DNA from: Alphaproteobacteria bacterium
GTDB lineage: Bacteria; Pseudomonadota; Alphaproteobacteria; Rhodospirillales; WMHbin7
Direction of reading: 5' to 3'
NCBI GenBank assembly: GCA_015232335.1
Contig: JADFZV010000007.1
Span: forward strand, 1 to 64,000
DNA length: 64,000 nucleotides
The notes below the pieces were generated by a model, which was given only the letters and a program-made list of their open reading frames with translations, was not told the DNA's origin and ran no database searches. The stretch's first letter is position 1. Each line of letters begins with the position of its first letter. A program made the translations under genes and the position numbers. Shown here one piece after another: positions 43,370 to 50,513 of the stretch.

Positions 43370-44107
43370 ATGTCCGATCCCATCATCCTGATTCCAGCCC
43401 GCCTGAAGGCCACGCGCCTGCCCAATAAACCCCTGGCCGACATTCATGGTCTGCCCATGATCGTGCATGTCTGGAAGCGCGCCATGGAGGCTGGCATCGG
43501 CCCGGTCGTGGTGGCCGCCGCCGAGCCCCAGATTGCCGATGCCGTCACAAAGGCAGGGGGGCAAGCCGTGCTGACCGATCCCGACCTGCCCTCGGGCTCG
43601 GATCGAGTCTGGGCGGCCCTTAATATTGTCGATCCCAAGGGCCGACACGATGTCGTGGTGAATTTGCAAGGCGACCTGCCCGCCATCGACCCCCAGGTGA
43701 TCGCCGCCGTGCTGACTCCCCTAAACGATCCAGAGGTCGATATCGCCACCCTGGTGGCCGAGATCAGAAGTGCCGAGGAGTGCGCCAACCCCAACGTGGT
43801 CAAGGCCGCCCTGGCCTTCGCGCCCCAAGCGAGCGTGGCGCGCGCCCTTTATTTCAGCCGGGTGCCGATTCCCTGGGGCGAAGGCTTGCACTGGCATCAT
43901 ATCGGCATCTACGCCTATCGCCGCCAGGCCCTGACCCGCTTCGTCGATCTGCCGGTGGGCCTGTTGGAGGCCCGCGAGAAGCTAGAACAGTTGCGCGCCC
44001 TTGAAAACGGCATGCGGATCGATGCCGCCCGCGTTGACACGGTGCCGGATGGTGTCGATACTCCGGCCGATCTCGAGCGCGCCCGCGCTCTTTTAGCCAA
44101 GAGTTGA
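43370..44107 (+). CDS. kdsB: 3-deoxy-manno-octulosonate cytidylyltransferase
   Basis: KdsB activates Kdo as CMP-Kdo for lipid A-core assembly. The 245-residue protein shows IILIPARLKATRLPNKPLADI at the start (with Asn where most have Gly), VLTDPDLPSGSDRVWAA near 70, NLQGDLPAIDP near 97 and HHIGIYAYRRQAL near 178. Length is standard. It fits with hldD as LPS inner-core supply. The stop is close to or overlaps the pheA start. Confidence 0.95.
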   Translation: MSDPIILIPARLKATRLPNKPLADIHGLPMIVHVWKRAMEAGIGPVVVAAAEPQIADAVTKAGGQAVLTDPDLPSGSDRVWAALNIVDPKGRHDVVVNLQGDLPAIDPQVIAAVLTPLNDPEVDIATLVAEIRSAEECANPNVVKAALAFAPQASVARALYFSRVPIPWGEGLHWHHIGIYAYRRQALTRFVDLPVGLLEAREKLEQLRALENGMRIDAARVDTVPDGVDTPADLERARALLAKS

Positions 44108-44112
44108 CCCCC

Positions 44113-44976
44113 ATGACCGACGCCAAGCGCATCGCCTTTCAGGGTATTCCCGGGGCCTATTCCAATCTGGCCTGCCGGATCGTCTATCCCAAGCTGGAGC
44201 CGGTGGCCTGCGAGACCTTCGACGACGTCTTCGCCACCGTGCGCGATGGCATGGCCGAACTGGCCATGATTCCCATCGAGAATTCGGTGGCCGGGCGCGT
44301 GGCCGATATTCACCATCTGCTGCCCGATTCCGGCCTGCACATCATCGGCGAATATTTTCTTCGGGTGAATCACCAGTTGCTGGCCGTGAAAGGCGCCAAG
44401 CTTGAGGAGATCAAGCAAGTGCGCAGCCATGTCCATGCTCTGTCGCAGTGCCGCAAGCTGATCAAGCAATTGGGCATCAAGGCAGTGGTGGCGGGCGATA
44501 CGGCGGGTGCTGCCGCAGAAGTGGCAGAGCGGAACGATCCCAGCGTGGCCGCCATCGCCTCGGAACTGGCGGGTGAGATTTACGGGCTTCAGACCCTGCG
44601 CTCGAATATCGAGGATGCCGAGCATAACACGACCAGATTCGTCATCATGGCGCGCCAGCCCATCTCGCCCGACCGGCGCCAGGGCCCCATCATCACCACC
44701 TTTGTCTTCAAGGTGCGCAACGTGCCCGCCGCCCTTTACAAGGCGCTGGGCGGTTTTGCCACCAATGCCGTCAACATGACCAAGCTGGAAAGCTATCAGG
44801 TGGGCGGGCAGTTCGTGGCCACCTTGTTCTATGTCGATGTCGAGGGCCATCCCGACGACAAGGGCCTGCGCCTGGCGCTGGAGGAACTGGATTTCTTCAC
44901 CCGCGAAGTGAAGATTCTGGGCGTCTACCCGGCCCACCCCTTCCGCTTCGAAAACCGCCTGAAAGCCGAGGAATAG
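44113..44976 (+). CDS. pheA: Prephenate dehydratase
   Basis: This enzyme turns prephenate into phenylpyruvate in phenylalanine synthesis. The 287-residue protein is a stand-alone dehydratase: IAFQGIPGAYSNLACR at the start, PIENSVAGRVADIHHLL near 57, the catalytic TTRF near 175 and a C-terminal ACT regulatory domain from about 195 (TFVFKVRNVPAALYKALGGFA, NMTKLESYQVGG) for feedback by Phe. ATG 44113 is chosen; TTG 44104, overlapping the kdsB stop, is an alternative. A weak hairpin with T run follows. Confidence 0.95.
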   Translation: MTDAKRIAFQGIPGAYSNLACRIVYPKLEPVACETFDDVFATVRDGMAELAMIPIENSVAGRVADIHHLLPDSGLHIIGEYFLRVNHQLLAVKGAKLEEIKQVRSHVHALSQCRKLIKQLGIKAVVAGDTAGAAAEVAERNDPSVAAIASELAGEIYGLQTLRSNIEDAEHNTTRFVIMARQPISPDRRQGPIITTFVFKVRNVPAALYKALGGFATNAVNMTKLESYQVGGQFVATLFYVDVEGHPDDKGLRLALEELDFFTREVKILGVYPAHPFRFENRLKAEE

Positions 44977-44979
44977 ACC

Positions 44980-45016
44980 CCCCAGCCCTGGCTTTTGGCG
45001 GATTTCTGGGGTTTTT
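44980..45016 (+). terminator. Possible terminator after pheA
   Basis: CCCCAG (44980-44985) can pair with CTGGGG (45006-45011), followed by TTTTT. The stem is short and the loop about 20 bases, so it is weak; it sits just after the pheA stop, where a terminator is expected. Confidence 0.4.
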
Positions 45017-45055
45017 CCAAGGCCAAGGGCCGCCTTGCCCAGCCCAGCGGCCCGG

Positions 45056-45085
45056 TTGACCTTGCCACCGGCCAAGGCCTGTGAT
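45056..45085 (+). promoter_or_regulatory. Probable sigma-70-type promoter of tRNA-Gln
   Basis: TTGACC (45056-45061) and TGTGAT (45080-45085) are 18 bases apart and end about 19 bases before the mature tRNA 5' end. The -35 matches the consensus in five of six positions, the -10 in four. Confidence 0.55.
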
Positions 45086-45103
45086 AGGAAACCGGCCTTC
45101 CGT

Positions 45104-45177
45104 TGGGGGATCGTCTAACGGTAGGACAGCGGACTCTGACTCCGCCAGTCTAGGTTCGAATCCTAGTCCCCCAGCCA
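45104..45177 (+). tRNA. tRNA-Gln, anticodon CTG
   Basis: A complete cloverleaf: acceptor TGGGGGA (45104-45110) with TCCCCCA (45167-45173), discriminator G, and CCA encoded (45175-45177). The anticodon arm is GCGGA-CTCTGAC-TCCGC, giving anticodon CTG, which reads the glutamine codon CAG. The T arm is CTAGG-TTCGAAT-CCTAG. A promoter precedes it and a strong terminator follows. The 3' end is repeated 139 bases downstream. Confidence 0.95.
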
Positions 45178-45187
45178 AAACGCCAAG

Positions 45188-45209
45188 CCCCCGCCCATGC
45201 GGGGGTTTT
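45188..45209 (+). terminator. Terminator after tRNA-Gln
   Basis: CCCCCGC (45188-45194) pairs with GCGGGGG (45199-45205) across a CCAT loop, followed by TTTT. It begins 11 bases after the tRNA CCA end. Confidence 0.85.
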
Positions 45210-45231
45210 GCGATTTGGGCTTGGGGTAACT

Positions 45232-45314
45232 GGTTCGAACCTTCGTTCGACACCGAGGCCCGAAGGGCCGAAGGGGCAGCGAGGCGAATGCCGAGCTAAT
45301 CCTAGTCCCCCAGC
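45232..45314 (+). repeat. Duplicated tRNA-Gln 3' end carrying a GC-rich insert
   Basis: GGTTCGAA (45232-45239) and AATCCTAGTCCCCCAGC (45298-45314) are the T-arm and acceptor end of the upstream tRNA-Gln (45152-45175 there), split by 58 bases containing the palindrome GGCCCGAAGGGCC. The 17-base piece is an exact direct repeat of 45159-45175. This looks like an attachment-site duplication, or a remnant of a second tRNA gene, with a short palindromic element inserted in the T-loop. Confidence 0.65.
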
Positions 45315-45391
45315 TAACACCGCCTCATTTACAGCCATTGCATGAAGCCCTGACTGCGCACATAATTGGCTGGTGTTTCACGGAGTTTCCC

Positions 45392-45622
45392 ATGGGTTAC
45401 GCCGAAGTGATCGAGAAATTGCGTTCCTTGCCTGAAGCCAAACAGGCTGAGGTGTTCGATTTCATCGAATTCCTCGCGAACCGCGAAGATGGCAAGGCCT
45501 TGGCCAAAGGCGACTGGTCGAACGCCGAGTTTTCCAGCTTCTCGATTGATCAAGCCATGCGCGGCATGGAAGACGATCCCGTCACCTATTCGCTGGCCGA
45601 CCTTAAGGAACGCTGGCAGTGA
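45392..45622 (+). CDS. DUF2281-type antitoxin-like protein
   Basis: A 76-residue protein with YAEVIEKLRSLPEAKQAEVFDFIEFLA at the N-terminus (shown from residue 3), a motif of DUF2281/VapB-like antitoxins, and a short C-terminal part ending LKERWQ that would bind the toxin. ATG 45392 follows GGAG. The stop overlaps the start of the PemK-like frame (GTGA), the normal layout of a toxin-antitoxin pair. Confidence 0.75.
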   Translation: MGYAEVIEKLRSLPEAKQAEVFDFIEFLANREDGKALAKGDWSNAEFSSFSIDQAMRGMEDDPVTYSLADLKERWQ

Positions 45623-45966
45623 AGCGGCCAGGGCAAATTGTCCTGGTGCCTTTTCCTTTTGCCGATTTGAGCGGCGCCAAGTTGCGCCCGGTATTGCTGT
45701 AGCGCAAAGCCACAAACCGCTTCGATGATTGGCTGGTCTGCATGGTCTCGTCTCAGCTCCAGCAAGCCAAAGCCGACTTCGATGAATTGATTTCCCCATC
45801 CGATTCAGATTTTGCCGCTTCAGGTCTGAAAGCACCAAGCGTCGTCCGCATCGGTAGGTTGGCGGTGATCGAGGAGGCCCTGCTGGCGGGTTGTATCGGT
45901 AGTATCGGTGATGACCGCTTGGGCCGCATTCGCCAACGATTGGCCGCCTGGATTGGTGGGGAGTAA
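45619..45966 (+). pseudogene. PemK/MazF-family toxin gene broken by one amber codon
   Basis: Reading from GTG 45619, the frame gives KRPGQIVLVPFPFADLSG and AKLRPVLL, the PemK/MazF RNase start, then TAG at 45700-45702 (codon 28), and continues open for 87 more codons through WLVCMVSSQLQQ to SIGDDRLGRIRQRLAAWI and a stop at 45964-45966. One base change would restore a 115-residue toxin. The frame is otherwise undamaged, so the loss is recent, unless the TAG is read through. The antitoxin gene upstream is intact. Confidence 0.82.
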
Positions 45967-46101
45967 TAGCCGCCCGTTCGACTGTGGGGGCCGAAGGGGC
46001 GAAGGGGCGGCGCACTTGCGCGAAGCCAGAGCGCAATCAGTCCTGGTTCGGATAAATCGACTCTGACCCTATTTTCCCCAGCTATTTTCTCTATTTTCTC
46101 A

Positions 46102-46392
46102 TCATTGCTGCGCGTTTTCGGAGTTGCCTTGAAGGCGCTCTTTTGTCTTGCCGATGAGCGCTAACAGAGACGTCATCGGCACACCATCGCGTTTCATCAG
46201 AATGTGGATGATGGGGTCGTCCAACAGATCCCTTAACGTTGGTTCCTCGTTGCCCGAAATCATCGGGCGAAGCCTGGAGAGCGACGACAGCCCATGGAGC
46301 CGGTTTTCATTGAGAATTCCCAGATGCTGATAGCTAAAAGCGGTTCTCGGCGTTCCTGGAGATGGAGCAAGACGACCCTTCAAGTCTGACAT
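46102..46392 (-). CDS. Hypothetical small protein
   Basis: A 96-residue protein of unknown function. ATG 46392 is chosen because GGGAG lies eight bases upstream; a start 33 bases earlier is possible. It is soluble, with a helix-forming C-terminal half: EPTLRDLLDDPIIHILMKRDGVPMTS (given from residue 53, in the sequence parts EPTLRDLLDDPI and IHILMKRDGVPM). No known domain. It stands alone in the accessory patch between tRNA-Gln and lpdA. Confidence 0.6.
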   Translation of the reverse strand: MSDLKGRLAPSPGTPRTAFSYQHLGILNENRLHGLSSLSRLRPMISGNEEPTLRDLLDDPIIHILMKRDGVPMTSLLALIGKTKERLQGNSENAQQ

Positions 46393-46549
46393 GGCAATAT
46401 CTCCCACAATGTCTGTTTTTTTCAAAGGCGAGCTTTGTTGAACGACATGTACCCGAGTCGGCCCTGGAGGGAAAAGACTCGGAAACTACCCAACCATTTC
46501 TACCGAAGCGGAACAAAAGCACACGATGCTTATGGCGCGATTATTTTGA

Positions 46550-46651
46550 CAATTTCGCTTTTTCAAAGCGCTGGGGCGCGAGGTCGAGATCGTCGCGCAC
46601 ACCAGGAAGGGGCGCACCGTTCGCGCCGGTGTGCGCATCCTTGCCGCCTAG
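46550..46651 (+). pseudogene. C-terminal remnant of an XRE-type antitoxin-like gene
   Basis: A frame of about 33 codons after a stop at 46547 reads FFKALGREVEIVAHTRKG and ends RVRAGVRILAA-like residues (TVRAGVRILAA) before TAG at 46649. ALGREVEIV is typical of the end of helix-turn-helix antitoxins of the HigA type. No start or N-terminal part is present. The rest of 46393-46805 (about 410 bases without an intact gene) shows nothing else I can name. Confidence 0.4.
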
Positions 46652-46805
46652 CAAGCCGCCTGAATCCGCCACCATCAGGAGCCGCCCTGGAAATCATGAG
46701 CTTGCGCTCCTGACCTGCTTGGAATACCACTTCTAAAGTTATTCCTGCGCCTTGCGTTCCATGCAATTTCTCATTTCCCTGCAACCGGAACCGGAGAAGA
46801 CACCC

Positions 46806-47171
46806 ATGAGGCCCCTGCTTTTCGCTGCTCTGTTCGCCTTTGCCTTCGCCACGCCTGCCCTGGCCGCCGACGCCAAGCAGGACTTCGAACTGGTCAACAA
46901 GACCGGCTACGAATTGAACGCCGTCTATGTTTCTCCCAGCAAGGCCGACGATTGGGATGAGGATATCATGGGGCAGGATGTGCTGGGCGACGGCGAAAGC
47001 GTGGAGATCAAATTCAGCCGCGCGGACAAGTCCTGCAAATGGGACCTGAAGGTCGTTTACAGCGACGATGGTTCATCGGCGGTATGGAGCAATGTCGATC
47101 TATGCACGATCAGCAGGATCACCATCCGCTACAACCGCAAAACCGACAAAACGACAGCCAGTTACGAATAA
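46806..47171 (+). CDS. Exported hypothetical protein
   Basis: A 121-residue protein with a signal peptide (LLFAALFAFAFATPALAA) and a mature part of beta strands: FELVNKTGYELNAVYVSPS, DDWDEDIMGQDVLGDGES, CKWDLKVVYSDDG, ITIRYNRKTDKTTASYE. Two Cys could form a disulfide. Proteins of this type appear in alphaproteobacterial genomes without a known role and are sometimes mislabelled as argininosuccinate lyase. ATG 46806 follows GGAGA. It is convergent with lpdA. Confidence 0.75.
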   Translation: MRPLLFAALFAFAFATPALAADAKQDFELVNKTGYELNAVYVSPSKADDWDEDIMGQDVLGDGESVEIKFSRADKSCKWDLKVVYSDDGSSAVWSNVDLCTISRITIRYNRKTDKTTASYE

Positions 47172-47210
47172 CCGGAAGGCCAGAGGCCAAACAATTGTGG
47201 TGACGTATCT

Positions 47211-48617
47211 CTAAATATGCACGGCGCGGCCAAGGGCGGCCAGGGCGGCTTCCTTAAGCGCTTCGCCCAGCGCCGGATGAGCGTGGCTGGTGCGCGCGAT
47301 ATCCTCTGACGAAGCCGAGAATTCCATGGCCAGTACGGCCTCGGCGATCAGATCGCCCGCATTGGGTCCAAGGATATGCACCCCCAGCACACGGTCGGTC
47401 CGTGCATCGGCCAGCAGCTTCACGAAGCCGTCACTTTCGCCCATGGCGCGCGCGCGCCCGTTAGCGGTGAAGGGGAACTTGCCCAGCTTGTAGGCGATGC
47501 CCGCCGTCTTCAGTTCTTCCTCGTTCCTTCCCACTGCGGCGATCTCGGGCCAAGTATAGACCACGCTGGGAATGGCGTCGTAATTGACATGGCCGGGCTT
47601 GCCCGCCAGCAATTCGGCCACCGCCATGCCCTCGTCCTCGGCCTTGTGGGCCAGCATGGCGCCGCCAATAACATCGCCGATGGCGTAGATGCCGGGAATA
47701 TTGGTCTGGAAATGCGCATCCACCTGGATGAAGCCCTTGGCGGTCAGCGCCACCCCCGCCTGCTCAAGCCCCAGCCCGCCGGTGAAGGGCTTGCGCCCCA
47801 CGGCCACCAGCACGGCCTCGGCCGTAATCTCCTCAAGCGAACCGCCCTGGGCGGCTTCGGTCAAAAGCGTGACGCCATTCTTGCCTGCCTTGGCACCGGT
47901 TACCTTGCGCGACAGTTTGAAGGCCAGCCCCTGCTTGGCCAACAGGCGCTGGGCATGCTTGGCCAATTCGCCGTCGAAGGGGGGCAGAATGCGATCCAGA
48001 TATTCGATGACGGTGACCTCGGCCCCCAGGCGCCGCCAGACCGAGCCCAGCTCAAGCCCGATGACGCCAGCACCAATCACGGCCAGCGATTTGGGAACCT
48101 TGGGCAAAGACAGAGCGCCGGTCGAGGACAAGATGCGCTTCTCGTCGATCTCGAGGCCGGGAAGCGCCATGACGTCCGAACCGGTGGCGATCAGAATATG
48201 CTTGGCCGACAGGGTTTCTTCTCCCCCGCCGCTCAAGCTCACCGCGACCGAGCCCGGCGCCTTGATCGATCCCGCACCCTGGATATAGGCGATCTTGTTC
48301 TTCTTAAAAAGAAACTCGATGCCCTTGGTATTGTCGGCCACCACCTTGTCCTTGTGCGACATCAAGGTGGCCAGATCAAGCTCGACCCCGCCCAGCTTCA
48401 CCCCATGGCGGGCCAGATCGTGCGAGGCGAATTCGAAATGATGCGATGAGGTGAGCAGGGCCTTGGAGGGAATGCAGCCCACATTGAGGCAGGTTCCCCC
48501 CAAGGTTCCACGCTTTTCGACACAAGCCACGGCCAGACCCAGTTGCGCCGCGCGGATGGCGGCAACATAACCGCCGGGTCCGCCGCCAATAACGATCAGG
48601 TCGTAACCCTGGCTCAC
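47211..48617 (-). CDS. lpdA: Dihydrolipoyl dehydrogenase
   Basis: E3 of the 2-oxoglutarate dehydrogenase complex: it reoxidises dihydrolipoamide with FAD and NAD. The 468-residue protein has [19 protein letters not shown] near 7, the redox-active disulfide in [13 protein letters not shown] near 41, [12 protein letters not shown], the NAD loop [15 protein letters not shown] near 180, [15 protein letters not shown] near 315 and the catalytic His in [10 protein letters not shown] near 447. It is the last gene of the mdh-suc operon, so it probably serves OGDH. Confidence 0.97.
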   Translation of the reverse strand: MSQGYDLIVIGGGPGGYVAAIRAAQLGLAVACVEKRGTLGGTCLNVGCIPSKALLTSSHHFEFASHDLARHGVKLGGVELDLATLMSHKDKVVADNTKGIEFLFKKNKIAYIQGAGSIKAPGSVAVSLSGGGEETLSAKHILIATGSDVMALPGLEIDEKRILSSTGALSLPKVPKSLAVIGAGVIGLELGSVWRRLGAEVTVIEYLDRILPPFDGELAKHAQRLLAKQGLAFKLSRKVTGAKAGKNGVTLLTEAAQGGSLEEITAEAVLVAVGRKPFTGGLGLEQAGVALTAKGFIQVDAHFQTNIPGIYAIGDVIGGAMLAHKAEDEGMAVAELLAGKPGHVNYDAIPSVVYTWPEIAAVGRNEEELKTAGIAYKLGKFPFTANGRARAMGESDGFVKLLADARTDRVLGVHILGPNAGDLIAEAVLAMEFSASSEDIARTSHAHPALGEALKEAALAALGRAVHI

Positions 48618-48624
48618 GTCATTC

Positions 48625-49059
48625 CTACTTCTTGGCCGGAGCCGGGGCAGCCTTGGCGACCGGAGCCTTCTTCTTGATCACCTTCTTCTTGGGCGGAGCC
48701 GGCGGTTCGCTGATGACCTTAGTGGCCTCGGCAACCAGACTGTCCACCTGGGCGTCGCTGGCATTGGAAGCACAGCCCGAAGCCAGTTGATCGCGCAATT
48801 GGCCGACCTTGTCGAACTGGGCGGGCGACAGCTTGGTATAGGCGCCCAAAATGGCGCCATCCAGCTTCTTAAGATCGGTCTGGCACTTGGTAAGTGCCGG
48901 AGCGGCGGGCTTGGCGGCGGCGGGGGCCGGGGCGGCGACCGGGGCCGACTTGGCCTGGTCCTTGGCGGCGTTATCGGCCACGAACTTGTCCATCGCCTCG
49001 CCGCCGCAGGCGACCAGCCCGAAGGACAGCAGAGCCATCATGGAAATCTGTTTCAACAT
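48625..49059 (-). CDS. Small lipoprotein with Lys/Pro-rich tail inside the TCA operon
   Basis: A 144-residue predicted lipoprotein: signal [18 protein letters not shown] with lipobox LVAC. The mature part has an Ala/Pro spacer, a compact helical core ([30 protein letters not shown]) with two Cys that may pair, and a basic end ([17 protein letters not shown]). AGGGAGGGA precedes ATG 49059; a longer frame upstream is not used. It lies seven bases before lpdA. Function is unknown. Confidence 0.78.
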   Translation of the reverse strand: MLKQISMMALLSFGLVACGGEAMDKFVADNAAKDQAKSAPVAAPAPAAAKPAAPALTKCQTDLKKLDGAILGAYTKLSPAQFDKVGQLRDQLASGCASNASDAQVDSLVAEATKVISEPPAPPKKKVIKKKAPVAKAAPAPAKK

Positions 49060-49100
49060 CACTCCCTCCCTTTTGTTTCGCGATATCCTGGTGCTTCGTT

Positions 49101-49244
49101 TTACTTTGATTTTGCGGCTTCTTCCTTCATGATTCGGTCGTTGGTGTCCTTGAAGTCTTGCATCAGCTTGGTTCCGCTGTCGCCCAGATAGCAGGCCGAA
49201 AGTCCGAGACAAACCAAAACGACCGTGGAAATCTTGCGCAGCAT
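49101..49244 (-). CDS. 47-residue lipoprotein
   Basis: A very short gene. ATG 49244 is preceded by GGGGAG and gives MLRKISTVVLVCLGLSAC, a clear lipoprotein signal with lipobox LSAC, then about 29 residues (YLGDSGTKLMQDFKDTND, ending EEAAKSK) and TAA. The mature peptide is small and helical, similar in size to entericidin-like lipoproteins, though I cannot assign it. It lies between sucB and the 144-residue lipoprotein, on the same strand, so it is part of the operon. Confidence 0.7.
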   Translation of the reverse strand: MLRKISTVVLVCLGLSACYLGDSGTKLMQDFKDTNDRIMKEEAAKSK

Positions 49245-49310
49245 TTTCGAACTCCCCTGTTTCACATGGATGATTGAATCGACACGGGCGTTATGGGAAA
49301 CCGGAAACCC

Positions 49311-50510
49311 TTAAAGATCAAGAAGAATTCTTTGCGGGTCCTCGATGCACTCCTTGACGCGGACCAGGAAGGATACGGCTTCGCGCCCATCGATGATCCG
49401 ATGATCGTAGGAAAGGGCCAGATACATCATCGGGCGGGCAATGATCTGGCCGCCCACCACCATCGGGCGCTCCTGAATTTTATGCATTCCTAATATGCCG
49501 GACTGCGGCGGATTGAGAATCGGCGTACTCATCAACGAGCCATAAACCCCGCCATTGGAAATGGTGAAGGTGCCGCCCGACAGATCTTCCAGCGCCAGCT
49601 TGCCGTCGCGGGCCTTTTTGCCCAATTCACCGATGGTCTTCTCGACCTCGGCGAAGGACAACTTGTCAGCGCCGCGCACCACCGGCACGACCAGGCCCTG
49701 CGGCGTTCCCACCGCGACTCCGATGTCGTAATGATTCTTATAGACCAGTTCGTCGCCGTCGATCTCGCCATTCACGGCCGGAAATTCCTTCAAGCCCGCA
49801 ATGGCTGCCTTGACGAAGAAGCTCATGAAGCCGATGCGCACGCCGTGCTTTTTCTCGAAACTGTCCTTGTACTGATTGCGGATGGTCATCAGCGCCGACA
49901 TGTCCACTTCGTTGAAGGTGGTCAGCATGGCAGCCGTGTTCTGAGCTTCCTTCAGTCTCTCGGCGATGCGCTTCCTTAAGCGCGACATGCGCACACGTTC
50001 CTCGTTGGGCTGGGAAGCCCTGGGAGCAGCGGGCGTCGTCGCCACCGGCGCCGGGGCGGCAGGCGCCGGAACGGCTGTCTTTTTCTCCAGGTGATTGACC
50101 ACGTCTTCCTTGGTCAGGCGCCCATCCTTGCCGCTGGCGGGAATACTTGCCGGATCAAGCTTGTTTTCCTCGACCAGACGCTTCACGGCGGGCGACAGGC
50201 CCATGGCCTCGGCCACGGGCGCCGTCTCTGCCGCCACGGGCTTGGGCGGGGGTGGGGCTGGCTGTGCGCCCGCCTTGGCATCCACGCTGCCCAGCAACGC
50301 GCCGACGCCGACATTGCTGCCCGCCACCGCGTCGATCGAGGCCAGTACGCCTGAGGCGGGGGCCGGAACCTCGACCGTCACCTTGTCAGTTTCAAGTTCG
50401 ACCAGGGGCTCGCCCGAGGTCACGACCTCGCCTACGGCCTTGAACCACTTGGCCACCGTGGCTTCGGTGACTGATTCTCCCAGGGCGGGGACGGTAATGG
50501 GGCTTGCCAT
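49311..50510 (-). CDS. sucB: Dihydrolipoyllysine-residue succinyltransferase (E2 of OGDH)
   Basis: E2 forms the core of 2-oxoglutarate dehydrogenase and passes succinyl to CoA. The 399-residue protein has one lipoyl domain (1-75, [11 protein letters not shown] with the lipoyl Lys), an Ala/Pro linker, a peripheral subunit-binding domain near 105-140 ([19 protein letters not shown]), a second linker and the catalytic domain with [13 protein letters not shown] near 370. It lies three bases after sucA. Confidence 0.97.
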   Translation of the reverse strand: MASPITVPALGESVTEATVAKWFKAVGEVVTSGEPLVELETDKVTVEVPAPASGVLASIDAVAGSNVGVGALLGSVDAKAGAQPAPPPPKPVAAETAPVAEAMGLSPAVKRLVEENKLDPASIPASGKDGRLTKEDVVNHLEKKTAVPAPAAPAPVATTPAAPRASQPNEERVRMSRLRKRIAERLKEAQNTAAMLTTFNEVDMSALMTIRNQYKDSFEKKHGVRIGFMSFFVKAAIAGLKEFPAVNGEIDGDELVYKNHYDIGVAVGTPQGLVVPVVRGADKLSFAEVEKTIGELGKKARDGKLALEDLSGGTFTISNGGVYGSLMSTPILNPPQSGILGMHKIQERPMVVGGQIIARPMMYLALSYDHRIIDGREAVSFLVRVKECIEDPQRILLDL

Positions 50511-50513
50511 GCT

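Noticed and set aside
45298..45314. Second tRNA-Gln gene
   Set aside because: Only the 3' end is present; there is no D arm or anticodon arm before it.
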